Part shown: piece after piece, positions 31,373-37,724 of the stretch | Layout of the letters: every line of letters begins with the position of its first letter | How positions within the stretch are numbered: the first letter of the stretch is position 1 | DNA from: a virus | Virus record (IMG/VR): IMGVR_UViG_3300020442_000146 | Location: 1 to 50,498 of that record | Direction: 5' to 3' (one strand) | Length of the DNA: 50,498 nucleotides | Program-made: the position numbers and the translations under genes | Notes under the pieces: generated by a model | Database searches by the model: none | What the model was told of the DNA's origin: nothing | The model's input: only the letters and a program-made list of their open reading frames with translations

Positions 31373-32144
31373 AAAAGCACCATCATCAACTACACTAGAA
31401 ATTCAACCACTCAAGCAAGGTCGCGTTAAATTACGCATGATGGGTACAACCCCATTGTATTTTAACAGCATGAGCAGCAAAGCCATGCGTGACTTGTTGG
31501 TTGGTGCAGGCAAGAAGACGGCTGCACAAAAGAAAGAAATTAAGCACAATCCAGAACAAGAGTTTCGTGAGAGTGTTTATAAAAAACAGCATGGCGAGAC
31601 ATTGCTATGCTTTCCTGCACCTGGAGTAAAAGGTGCAATGGCAACAGCGGCATTAGAGACAGACGGTATTACCAAGTCTAGTGTGCAACGTCTTATCTTT
31701 TTGCCAGAAACACATATTCAGATTTGGGGTAAGCCTCAGTTAAAGATTGATGTTGTTAGGTCTGCTGACATGAACAAGACGCCAGACATGCGTACAAGAG
31801 CATACTTGCCGCGCTGGTGTGCAGAGGTAGATATAGCCTTTGTGCAGCCCACGTTGTCTGTGTATTCTATTGCGTCACTGTTAACCAATGCAGGATCAGT
31901 GGTCGGCATAGGTGACTTTAGACAAGAGAAGGGTCGTGGCTCATTTGGTTGTTTTCATGTTTTGACAGAAGACAGTATGGGCGACTACCAAGAGGATTGG
32001 GATAGTCTGATGCTTGAAGCTCGTGATGTCCAACAAGAGGCATTAGACAATCCTGAGTACGCTGATCCAGACACAGAAAGTCTAATGCAGTTTATGCAGG
32101 AAGAGCGTGCAAGGCGTGACATTACACTTGTTGCGGCAGAATAA
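31362..32144 (+). CDS. Candidate RAMP/Cas7-like protein, 260 aa
   Basis: MAIKKAPSSTTLEIQPLKQG RVKLRMMGTTPLYFNSMSSK. Three features suggest the ferredoxin-like RAMP fold of Cas7/Csm3-type proteins: a strand-loop LRMMGTTPLYFNS near the start, FPAPGVKGAMATAAL (the form of the family's IPGSSLKGALR), and a Gly-rich loop GIGDFRQEKGRGSFGCFHV near the C-terminus. No Cas1/Cas2/Cas6/Cas10 is nearby. A 390-bp repeat array starts just downstream. Alternative: an unrelated phage beta protein. Homology search is needed for the fold. Confidence 0.5.
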   Translation: MAIKKAPSSTTLEIQPLKQGRVKLRMMGTTPLYFNSMSSKAMRDLLVGAGKKTAAQKKEIKHNPEQEFRESVYKKQHGETLLCFPAPGVKGAMATAALETDGITKSSVQRLIFLPETHIQIWGKPQLKIDVVRSADMNKTPDMRTRAYLPRWCAEVDIAFVQPTLSVYSIASLLTNAGSVVGIGDFRQEKGRGSFGCFHVLTEDSMGDYQEDWDSLMLEARDVQQEALDNPEYADPDTESLMQFMQEERARRDITLVAAE

Positions 32145-32145
32145 A

Positions 32146-32169
32146 GAGTGGGGCAGCAATGCCCCATTC
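32146..32169 (+). other. GCAA-tetraloop hairpin at the head of the array
   Basis: GAGTGGGGCA - GCAA - TGCCCCATTC, ten pairs with one G-U, starting 1 base after the stop of the RAMP-like gene. No U-run follows. It may stabilise or process the transcript and mark the array start. A second GCAA hairpin occurs at 24804. Confidence 0.7.
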
Positions 32170-32184
32170 ATTTGGTCAAGGTTA

Positions 32185-32572
32185 GTCGGTCGAGGCGGGG
32201 ATCGCAAGTTCTGTTAAGTTCGGGTACGGACGGGCGTGTTATGGCGGTCGAGTCATGTTAAGTTCGGGTCTGTTTAGTTGCGTTCGGTTAAGGCGGTCAA
32301 GTCGGGGCGGGGTGATGTACGGTACGGCGTGTTACGTTAAGTCGGGTTCAGGCGGTCGAGTTTAGGTTGGTTGAGGTTTAGCGAGTTGTGGCCTGATAAG
32401 GCGGTCCCGTTCGGGTTTGTTCTGGTACGCTTGGTTAGGTTTGGTCAGATCTGGCGGTTTAGGTGCGGTCGGTCTCGTTACGGCTTTGTGTGGTCCGTTA
32501 CGTTTTGGCTGGGCGCGGCAAGGCGGTCGACACAAGTCAAGTCAGGGTTAGATGAGGCACGTTAAGGCGGTC
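32185..32572 (+). repeat. G/T-rich array of short degenerate repeats, core GGCGGTC
   Basis: Eight copies of the core: 32185 (GTCGGTC), 32243, 32292, 32351, 32400, 32453 (GGCGGTT), 32522, 32566. Spacing is 58, 49, 59, 49, 53, 69, 44. Around the core the consensus is near TTAAGGCGGTCGAGT. Spacers of 37-62 bases differ but share motifs (TGTTAAGTTCGGGT occurs twice). Two sampled 60-base lines hold 74% G+T on this strand. It is between the RAMP-like gene and a conserved-looking gene. Not a standard CRISPR: the repeat is short, degenerate and not palindromic. Confidence 0.75.
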
Positions 32573-32592
32573 AAATTAAAAGGAGTAAAATT

Positions 32593-33090
32593 ATGGCTGG
32601 ATTTAAAAAGAAAGATAGACAGAGAATAATAGATGAATACTTAGCGGCAACGGGTAAAAACATGTTTCACCCTGCCGAGTTTGTAGACTGGTTAAAAGAC
32701 AAGCCAGAGCATGAAGCGTATGATTTATTTTATTCTATGAACGATGAAGACGCAGCTAGGCAATGGCGTGTGCAGATGGCAAGGCAAATGGCAAGCGGTT
32801 TGCGTATTGTTGTGAATCATTCTGATCCAGATCAAAAGACTGTTAACATAACGGTACGAGAGTATCCTGCATTTGTTAGTCCTGCGAAAGATCGTAGGCA
32901 GGGCGGTGGTTATCATGCTTTTGATCCAGATGATGAAATATTGCAGCAAGAGTTGCGTAGACAAGCTGCGGTAGGATTGGCATCATGGCTAAACCGATAC
33001 CGTGGTTGCGCTGAAAATATTGGCTTGGATATGCAGCCAATTGAAAGTATTGCAGAGGTCTTACGAGGTGTAGAAGAAGACGCCGCTTAA
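32593..33090 (+). CDS. Conserved phage protein downstream of the array, 165 aa
   Basis: MAGFKKKDRQRIIDEYLAAT GKNMFHPAEFVDWLKDKPEH EAYDLF... with an N-terminal helical (HTH-like) segment, then WRVQMARQMASGLRIVVN, a strand-rich middle and a Gln/Arg-rich end. AAAAGGAG lies 9-13 bases before the ATG, immediately after the last core repeat. From memory such proteins accompany comparable genes in other phages. Possibly the partner of the RAMP-like protein; the function is unknown. Confidence 0.72.
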   Translation: MAGFKKKDRQRIIDEYLAATGKNMFHPAEFVDWLKDKPEHEAYDLFYSMNDEDAARQWRVQMARQMASGLRIVVNHSDPDQKTVNITVREYPAFVSPAKDRRQGGGYHAFDPDDEILQQELRRQAAVGLASWLNRYRGCAENIGLDMQPIESIAEVLRGVEEDAA

Positions 33091-33104
33091 ATAGGTATTA
33101 TGTA

Positions 33105-33308
33105 ATGAAGTGCAAAACGTGTAATAATAAAAAATATATTGAGGTAGAAGTAACGTATCCAGTGTCGTTCTTACCAGGTGTTGGTTACGTTTCTAAGGAA
33201 AGACAACCATGTAAGGAGTGTAGTAATGGCAGAGATTACTCCAGCAGATCAAGCAATGCTGAAGCACCTACGTCAGATGGTGGATCGATTGCAGGACGAA
33301 GAGTTTAG
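33105..33308 (+). CDS. Small zinc-ribbon-like protein, 67 aa
   Basis: MKCKTCNNKKYIEVEVTYPV ... ERQPCKECSNGRDYS...: CKTC and CKEC pairs (C-x2-C ... C-x2-C), a DnaJ-like zinc ribbon. The C-terminal 28 residues overlap the next gene by 83 bp in another frame, so its last part may be non-functional or read-through. Small metal-binding early protein. Confidence 0.6.
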   Translation: MKCKTCNNKKYIEVEVTYPVSFLPGVGYVSKERQPCKECSNGRDYSSRSSNAEAPTSDGGSIAGRRV

Positions 33309-33408
33309 ACTAGACGCGCATCCAAACGTAAAACAGGATTTATTTAGAGCGCGACAAGAGCTTAAACAGTTTACGTCTGATCTAAGACAAAAAGGTGTAA
33401 ACATATGA
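33226..33408 (+). CDS. Small early helical protein, 60 aa
   Basis: MAEITPADQAMLKHLRQMVD RLQDEEFRLDAHPNVKQDLF. ATG 33226 with AAGGAG upstream. Mostly helical, charged. The frame is open to 33178. It ends as ATGA with the next gene. Function unknown. Confidence 0.65.
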   Translation: MAEITPADQAMLKHLRQMVDRLQDEEFRLDAHPNVKQDLFRARQELKQFTSDLRQKGVNI

Positions 33409-33650
33409 GTACGCACACGCTTAAGGCAAAGCGTAGGCATCCAGACGTTATGCGTCAGCATATACAGGTTGGACATATAACCTTTGAGTTTTGCAGAAAA
33501 AACAAAACCTTTGCTTTGATTGCAGGTGATGCAGAGCAAGCAAAAGATAGACGCCCGTTGTTCACAGGCTTTATAGAGCAGGGCATGGACGTAGAGCTAA
33601 GACGGCTTGCGTCTGTTTTTAAACAAATATTGGAGCAAGATAATGACTGA
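33405..33650 (+). CDS. Early protein, 81 aa
   Basis: MSTHTLKAKRRHPDVMRQHI QVGHITFEFCRKNKTFALIA ... GFIEQGMDVELRRLASVF. Alternating strand-rich and helical parts; overlaps the preceding gene as ATGA. No domain recognised. Confidence 0.65.
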   Translation: MSTHTLKAKRRHPDVMRQHIQVGHITFEFCRKNKTFALIAGDAEQAKDRRPLFTGFIEQGMDVELRRLASVFKQILEQDND

Positions 33651-33804
33651 AGAAGAGATAGCGAAAATCTGGAAAGACATGGTTAAAGATGAGAAAGACA
33701 AACATCGCAAAGCTTTGCATGGTTCTGCAAAAAGTATCACTCAGGAAAATAAGTTTAAGTTGTTGAAAAACAATAGAAAAAGAAATCGTGAGGAAGCTCA
33801 GTAA
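33643..33804 (+). CDS. Small Lys-rich early protein, 53 aa
   Basis: MTEEEIAKIWKDMVKDEKDK HRKALHGSAKSIT.... The ATG overlaps the preceding stop by 8 bp with GGAGCAAGATA upstream; the frame is also open to 33607. Amphipathic helices. Function unknown. Confidence 0.6.
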   Translation: MTEEEIAKIWKDMVKDEKDKHRKALHGSAKSITQENKFKLLKNNRKRNREEAQ

Positions 33805-33887
33805 CAAAAACTTATTATGAGAGCAGGAAAAGTATAACGCTAAAGGCTTCCTCTGCAAACATAATAACATATTAGAAAGTACAGGCA

Positions 33888-34553
33888 ATGTTGTTTTTAA
33901 ATAAAATTAAACCAATTTTGTTAGATGTATATATGCCTGAAGAGCTTGAGGGGTATGATTTTGTTTGCAAAACAGGCAACGATAAAAAGCCTTTTATGAA
34001 ACCAAATAAAAATAAATTTGGTGACATATCGTCTTGCTTTGGATTAGTCGAAATGCAGAAGCGTTCGCTAACTATAAAAGCATGGCAACAGATAGACGTT
34101 ATACAAGACGATAATCAAATTAAGTTTGAGCCTGCTAACGATCAATACTTTGGTAGCGAATTGCACACGCATCAGACGTGTGGTTTTGCAGAAAAAGAAA
34201 ACATCGAGGTTATTAAGATAGCGCCGCCCATAGCTATAACGTGTAATGAAAGTATGAACTTTTTATATACAGCAAGTCCTTTTGCGTATCATCCGCTTAA
34301 CATTATTAGTGGCATTAATAATTTAAAGTATAACTGCCAGACAAATGTTTTTATTTATTTTGAAAAAGGCAAAAAACTTAATTACACAATAAAACCTTTG
34401 TCACCGCTCATGCACATAGTTCCACTGAGCAACAGACCTATAAAGCTAAACTATATTTATGATTGGCAAAAAACTGTGAAAATGTTGAGCGTTAAAAAAT
34501 ATCAAATGTTTAAGAAAAACAAAATGTATAGAAGAATGAAACTGTTAGGATAG
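33888..34553 (+). CDS. Uncharacterised protein of a marine phage family, 221 aa
   Basis: MLFLNKIKPILLDVYMPEEL EGYDFVCKTGNDKKPFMKPN. A segment with FEPANDQYFGSELHTHQT then YHPLNIISGINNLKYNCQTN VFIYFEKG and the C-terminal HIVPLSNRPIKLNYIYD resembles uncharacterised proteins of cyanophages and other marine phages, as I recall them. Residues HTHQTCG might bind metal. No function known. AT-richer than its neighbours. Confidence 0.62.
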   Translation: MLFLNKIKPILLDVYMPEELEGYDFVCKTGNDKKPFMKPNKNKFGDISSCFGLVEMQKRSLTIKAWQQIDVIQDDNQIKFEPANDQYFGSELHTHQTCGFAEKENIEVIKIAPPIAITCNESMNFLYTASPFAYHPLNIISGINNLKYNCQTNVFIYFEKGKKLNYTIKPLSPLMHIVPLSNRPIKLNYIYDWQKTVKMLSVKKYQMFKKNKMYRRMKLLG

Positions 34554-34557
34554 TAAC

Positions 34558-34761
34558 ATGGATTATTATACCCTATTAACCATATTCTACACAGTCGCTG
34601 AACATGAGGTACATTTAAGAATTTGGTTTACAAGTGAAGACGATTGTTGGCGTGTATTATTAGAGAGCGGATTGTACGAAGAAGTAAAAGCAACATCAGG
34701 TCATTGTGACGTAAGCGAGGTCGTGTCACGAATAGTTAAACCAAAACTTAGGCCGTGGTAA
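34558..34761 (+). CDS. Small protein, 67 aa, convergent with the endolysin
   Basis: MDYYTLLTIFYTVAEHEVHL RIWFTSEDDCWRVLLESGLY. The last gene of the early block. Its end overlaps the endolysin end (opposite strand) by 14 bp, so the two transcripts can interfere. Function unknown. Confidence 0.6.
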   Translation: MDYYTLLTIFYTVAEHEVHLRIWFTSEDDCWRVLLESGLYEEVKATSGHCDVSEVVSRIVKPKLRPW

Positions 34762-35377
34762 GCCACTCGTAAATCTTTTTAGTTTGTTCTATACGATCCT
34801 TTAGACCATGCGTGCCGCCATTTACACGCTTGGTCACAGCTTTAATCGTATCATCATCAATGCCTTTATCACATATAGTAAACAGCTTGTTAGACCTGAA
34901 GAACCACAAAGCCGACTCAAAGGCATACTCAGTTTCAACAAAGCTTGGATGCTGCATAACTTCTGGTAAGCGCATATCACTGCTAAATGATCTATAGTTA
35001 GATCGTCCTGTTAGCTGGATAAAACCTTTTCCTGCAAACTTAAAACCATCGCCAGACGCTTCATCACCATTACCCATACGATCACTATAAACATTGTTTG
35101 CTAGTGCCTCTGGGTTTTTAGTGTATGGCTGTGCAGCTTCTACAGATTTAAATCGGCTAGGCCACACAGCCATCAGTCGTTCAGGGGTGCTATAATACAA
35201 ACCCTCTTTGGTGCGCTTGAAGCCACCACTTTCATGGTGAGCTTGCCCTAGCAAGTGCGCCCCTCTTTTATCTGATAGTTCGTAATGCTTTGCAATAGCT
35301 CTAGCTGTGTTAGGGCCAAATGATCCGTCAGCCGTTACACCACATCGAGCTTGTAATATCTTTAATGCGTCACTCAT
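34748..35377 (-). CDS. Endolysin, glycoside hydrolase 19 family
   Basis: A 209-aa protein. Residues 1-32 look like a peptidoglycan-binding-type element (LQARCGVTADGSFGPNTARA); the rest is GH19 (chitinase-like lysozyme): GQAHHESGGFKRTKEGLYYS with E49, GNGDEASGDGFKFAGKGFIQ LTGRSNY and the WFFRSNKL region. Cleaves peptidoglycan at the end of infection. No signal peptide, so it needs the adjacent holin for release; both are in the late lysis operon. Confidence 0.88.
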   Translation of the reverse strand: MSDALKILQARCGVTADGSFGPNTARAIAKHYELSDKRGAHLLGQAHHESGGFKRTKEGLYYSTPERLMAVWPSRFKSVEAAQPYTKNPEALANNVYSDRMGNGDEASGDGFKFAGKGFIQLTGRSNYRSFSSDMRLPEVMQHPSFVETEYAFESALWFFRSNKLFTICDKGIDDDTIKAVTKRVNGGTHGLKDRIEQTKKIYEWLTTA

Positions 35378-35760
35378 TACTTTCTCCTTACAAACTGCTT
35401 ATAGCCCTTCACACCGAAAGATGCTGATATTGCTATACCCAAGCTGTAAAAATACCAGTCTGGCGCTTTGTGAAGCTGCTCAAAACCTCTATCTACAATA
35501 CCCTCTGCCCCTGGTACAAAGGCTAAGATTAATGGAATACTTAGCACAATTACGAAAAATTCGTCCTTCCAAGATGACCCACTATTCTCTGCCATAATGC
35601 GTTCCCAGTCAGCAACGCTTGTCTTTTCTGATAGCAGTATCTTTGCCTTTGCTTCAGCTTCAGTCAGCTTCAGTTTAGCTTCTGCTGCTTGTTTTGTAGT
35701 TTTTGCATCTAGCCAGCTACTTGCTAAACCTGCGACTGGCCCAAGAATTTGCCCTATCAT
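35377..35760 (-). CDS. Holin, GTA-type three-helix family
   Basis: A 127-aa protein. A hydrophobic N-terminus (MIGQILGPVAGLASSWL), a charged coiled coil (~20-60), then TM segments at about 68-85 (FFVIVLSIPLILAFVPG) and 102-116 (YFYSLGIAISASFGV). This is the three-segment form of GTA_holin_3TM proteins. It adjoins the endolysin by one base and permeabilises the inner membrane. Overlaps the next small gene as ATGA. Confidence 0.8.
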   Translation of the reverse strand: MIGQILGPVAGLASSWLDAKTTKQAAEAKLKLTEAEAKAKILLSEKTSVADWERIMAENSGSSWKDEFFVIVLSIPLILAFVPGAEGIVDRGFEQLHKAPDWYFYSLGIAISASFGVKGYKQFVRRK

Positions 35761-35876
35761 TTCTTTTTCCCTAAAACTTTTTTAAGCTTCTTTGCTTGGC
35801 TAGCGTGAGCTTTAGACGCTTTATTCAAGCTTTTTATAACCTTTTTAACTGTTCTTGTTTTTGCTTTACCTATCAT
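35757..35876 (-). CDS. Small basic lysis-region protein, 39 aa
   Basis: MIGKAKTRTVKKVIKSLNKA SKAHASQAKKLKKVLGKKK. Almost half Lys/Arg, amphipathic. 4-bp overlaps on both sides (ATGA) place it firmly in the lysis operon. Perhaps a cationic membrane-active partner of the holin. That is conjecture. Confidence 0.6.
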   Translation of the reverse strand: MIGKAKTRTVKKVIKSLNKASKAHASQAKKLKKVLGKKK

Positions 35877-36178
35877 TGCCCTTTACCCATGTTTGTAAAT
35901 CCATAGTAAGCAGCAACAATAGCTGCAATACTTACATAGTATATGTTGCTCATGCTGCTTAACATTTCTGATGCTCTAGGTAGCTCCATCCACTCTGTAA
36001 AGACTACGCCAAACGGAAACAAAAGCATACCTGTTAAGCTGAACCATGCCATTCTGCGCTGTGCATCCCTCTTCGCATCAGCATCAATCATGATTCTCCG
36101 ACGATCTTCAAGCATGATGGCACGCTCATCTGGATCAATTTTGCCGTTATCATTAAGATCATACTTAGCTTTTGGCAT
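35873..36178 (-). CDS. EF-hand-like membrane protein in the lysis operon, 101 aa
   Basis: A 101-aa protein. Residues 4-18 (KYDLNDNGKIDPDERA) match the 12-residue EF-hand loop D-x-N-x-G-x-I-x-x-x-E; then charged LEDRRRRMID and two TM segments (~45-63 and ~80-96). Such EF-hand/TM proteins accompany phage holins. Ca2+ sensing or anchoring of the lysis complex is a hypothesis. AAGGAG upstream of the ATG. Confidence 0.72.
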   Translation of the reverse strand: MPKAKYDLNDNGKIDPDERAIMLEDRRRIMIDADAKRDAQRRMAWFSLTGMLLFPFGVVFTEWMELPRASEMLSSMSNIYYVSIAAIVAAYYGFTNMGKGQ

Positions 36179-36281
36179 TTAAAAAACTCCTTGCAACTTT
36201 TAGGTCACTTGTCTGTATAACAACCTTACCATTTTCTGCATATACGACAAACCTATTTCTCTTAACTTCAACAAGCCTCAC
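36165..36281 (-). CDS. Small protein with GTG start, 38 aa
   Basis: (V)RLVEVKRNRFVVYAENGKV ... ending SFLNAKS. Start GTG overlaps the preceding TGA (GTGA) and the end overlaps the next ATG region. It resembles a beta-hairpin of the FVVYAENGKVVIQTSD type. A ribosome site is weak, so expression would rely on coupling. Moderate confidence. Confidence 0.45.
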   Translation of the reverse strand: MRLVEVKRNRFVVYAENGKVVIQTSDLKVARSFLNAKS

Positions 36282-36733
36282 CTAAACCAATCTCTAATAT
36301 CAATCCACTGCATGTAATGCAAATAAGTAGCAGAGCCTACAGCAGCAAACGTGAGAAGCACAACTATTCCGACTATGGTAATCATCATCTCTTGCCGTTC
36401 TATAGCCTCACGCCTCGCCTGAGCCTCTGCCTCGCGCTTTTCTTGCAAAACTTCCCTGCGTATCTTTAGAAGCTCTAACCATTTTGATCTGCCATAAGTT
36501 TGCGTAATCCATTCCTGAAGTTCACGCTCTGCTTCTGCATTGGCTCTAAGTTTAGCCCACCGATCCATTGCTGTAGCGTTTACGCTTTTTTCGGATACAC
36601 CTTTTTTTTGTAATTGTTTTTTAGCAGCATCAGTTGCGTCAAAGAAGTTGCCAATTTCTTTACTTAGGCCAGCAATGGTTTTGCCTGCCGCCATTCCTGT
36701 TTTGATGCCAGCGAGAATTGTTATTGGGTCCAT
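36278..36733 (-). CDS. Helical protein with C-terminal membrane segment, 151 aa
   Basis: MDPITILAGIKTGMAAGKTI then a charged helical middle (RWAKLRANAEAERELQEWIT ... RREVLQEKREAEAQARREAI) and a C-terminal TM (MITIVGIVVLLTFAAVGSAT). Tail-anchored protein in the lysis or late-gene cluster. Possible role in holin or spanin function. No family recognised. Confidence 0.72.
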   Translation of the reverse strand: MDPITILAGIKTGMAAGKTIAGLSKEIGNFFDATDAAKKQLQKKGVSEKSVNATAMDRWAKLRANAEAERELQEWITQTYGRSKWLELLKIRREVLQEKREAEAQARREAIERQEMMITIVGIVVLLTFAAVGSATYLHYMQWIDIRDWFR

Positions 36734-36735
36734 CG

Positions 36736-37137
36736 CTACATTCCATCGTTTTTAGTAAACTGTAAGGTTTTTTCTATCACGGCTATGCGTGATTGTAGCT
36801 TAATGATCTCCATCATATGAGCAGCCATGCCGCCCAAATCTTCGTTGATCATCTCAACATCTTCCCAAAGCTCATCGTCAGCCTCTTCCATATCGTCATA
36901 GAACTCTGCAAGAATGTCTATTATTTCTTGTAAATCCTCTTGGTTTTTCTGCACATCCCTAATTAAATTAGTTCTGTCAGTTGCATTATTCTCAATAGTA
37001 AGAACATTTACCTGCTCTGTTAGGCTTTCAATAACAGAAGCTTGCTGAGAGGCATACCATATGCCACCGCCCACGGTACTGACTATCGCCACTACTGCAC
37101 TTGCAGCAACAGCTATATTTACCTTGGGCAAGTCCAC
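36736..37137 (-). CDS. Membrane-anchored coiled-coil protein (copy 2)
   Basis: A 133-aa complete copy of the gene cut at the window start. One TM near residues 8-28 and an acidic coiled coil after it. The start here is GTG (ATG in copy 1). Ends 2 bases before the 151-aa gene. It spans the 36740-36816 junction without disruption. Spanin-like role inferred. Confidence 0.75.
   Translation of the reverse strand: MDLPKVNIAVAASAVVAIVSTVGGGIWYASQQASVIESLTEQVNVLTIENNATDRTNLIRDVQKNQEDLQEIIDILAEFYDDMEEADDELWEDVEMINEDLGGMAAHMMEIIKLQSRIAVIEKTLQFTKNDGM
36740..36816. repeat. 77-bp exact direct repeat, copy 2 (internal)
   Basis: This is the partner of bases 1-77. To its left is the lysis cassette and to its right the diverged second copy of the head and tail genes. 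Confidence 0.85.
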
Positions 37138-37138
37138 G

Positions 37139-37429
37139 CTAGTAACTACCTTCCCAAACCCTTAGTTTAGCAAACTCATTACTCATAAGTTTTCTTTTTA
37201 GCACTTCTTTAACTGCACCTGTATCTGACCAGCTAACGCCAGCCTCTTTTAGCCACACGCCAAGTAATGCCATATCGACATTACCAACGTGCTTATAATC
37301 AGAACCAAAGCTATTATCAGAATGTTGCCTTGCGTGTTCAACATCCTTCAGCATTTCGTTAGCGTCATGCGTTTTCTTGATGATTAATTTATCATCTTCA
37401 AACTTATATGACTCGCTAATCTTAGCCAT
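37139..37429 (-). CDS. Conserved phage protein (copy 2)
   Basis: A 96-aa protein beginning MAKISESYKFEDDKLIIKKT. Very similar to the gene at 400-702 from the middle to the end (GSDYKHVGNVDMALLGVWLK). The extra N-terminal residues of copy 1 (SHSTK) are absent. The frame is open upstream to 37465. Function unknown. Confidence 0.78.
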   Translation of the reverse strand: MAKISESYKFEDDKLIIKKTHDANEMLKDVEHARQHSDNSFGSDYKHVGNVDMALLGVWLKEAGVSWSDTGAVKEVLKRKLMSNEFAKLRVWEGSY

Positions 37430-37673
37430 CTTCCCAAGCCTCATTCTCTGGTGTGCTAGGATCATCAGCTTTTAGTGTGCCATCATCGTTTCTAGCACGC
37501 TTCTTTTTTGCTGTTTTCTTTGCAGGCTTTGGGTCTGCTTTTAATATTTCAAAAGCTGTGGGCTTTAACACCATAATCTTTTTTACTTCAGCTTCAGGCA
37601 AATCAACTTCATCACCGCCCTTAACGATACCTTTAGATGTTGAGATGCTTCTATCTTTTACTAATACCTTCAT
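37422..37673 (-). CDS. Small head-region protein with Lys-rich tail (copy 2)
   Basis: An 83-aa protein. MKVLVKDRSISTSKGIVKGG DEVDLPEAEVKKIMVLKP, then an acidic end (ENEAWEDG). The Lys-rich linker is three residues shorter than in copy 1. Overlaps the next gene by 8 bp, as in copy 1. Confidence 0.78.
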   Translation of the reverse strand: MKVLVKDRSISTSKGIVKGGDEVDLPEAEVKKIMVLKPTAFEILKADPKPAKKTAKKKRARNDDGTLKADDPSTPENEAWEDG

Positions 37674-37691
37674 TTCTTTCTCCTTTTAACA

Positions 37692-37713
37692 GTAGGGGCA
37701 AAACTGCCCCTAC
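37692..37713 (-). terminator. Hairpin downstream of the major capsid gene (copy 2)
   Basis: Same 9-bp stem and loop as at 973-994, 11 bases after the capsid stop. On the minus strand it is followed by TGTTAAAAGG. Conservation between diverged copies supports function. Confidence 0.6.
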
Positions 37714-37724
37714 CTAATATCTTA

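Larger units (their letters stand above)
1..36739. other. Putative single phage genome unit (about 36.74 kb)
   Basis: Base 1 corresponds to base 36740, and both are followed by the same gene order on the same strand. If the sequence is circular or circularly permuted, 1-36739 is one complete unit: terminase, tail, head, lysis and early regions each occur once, and the gene cut at base 1 is completed at the junction. This is inferred from the internal repeat; no packaging end was identified. Confidence 0.6.

Noticed and set aside
32371-32565. 64-aa plus-strand ORF (MRFSELWPDKAVPFGF...) inside the array
   Set aside because: It lies in a G/T-rich repetitive region, has no ribosome site and an odd composition (many Trp, Arg, Val, Phe), as expected when such DNA is translated in any frame.
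32185-32572. Standard CRISPR array
   Set aside because: The repeat core is only about 7-15 bases, degenerate and not palindromic, spacers vary from 37 to 62 bases, and no cas1, cas2 or cas6 gene is present.
1-36739. Integrase, excisionase, lysogeny repressor or tRNA genes
   Set aside because: None was recognised on either strand; the ribbon-helix-helix protein is the only clear regulator, so no claim of temperate lifestyle is made.
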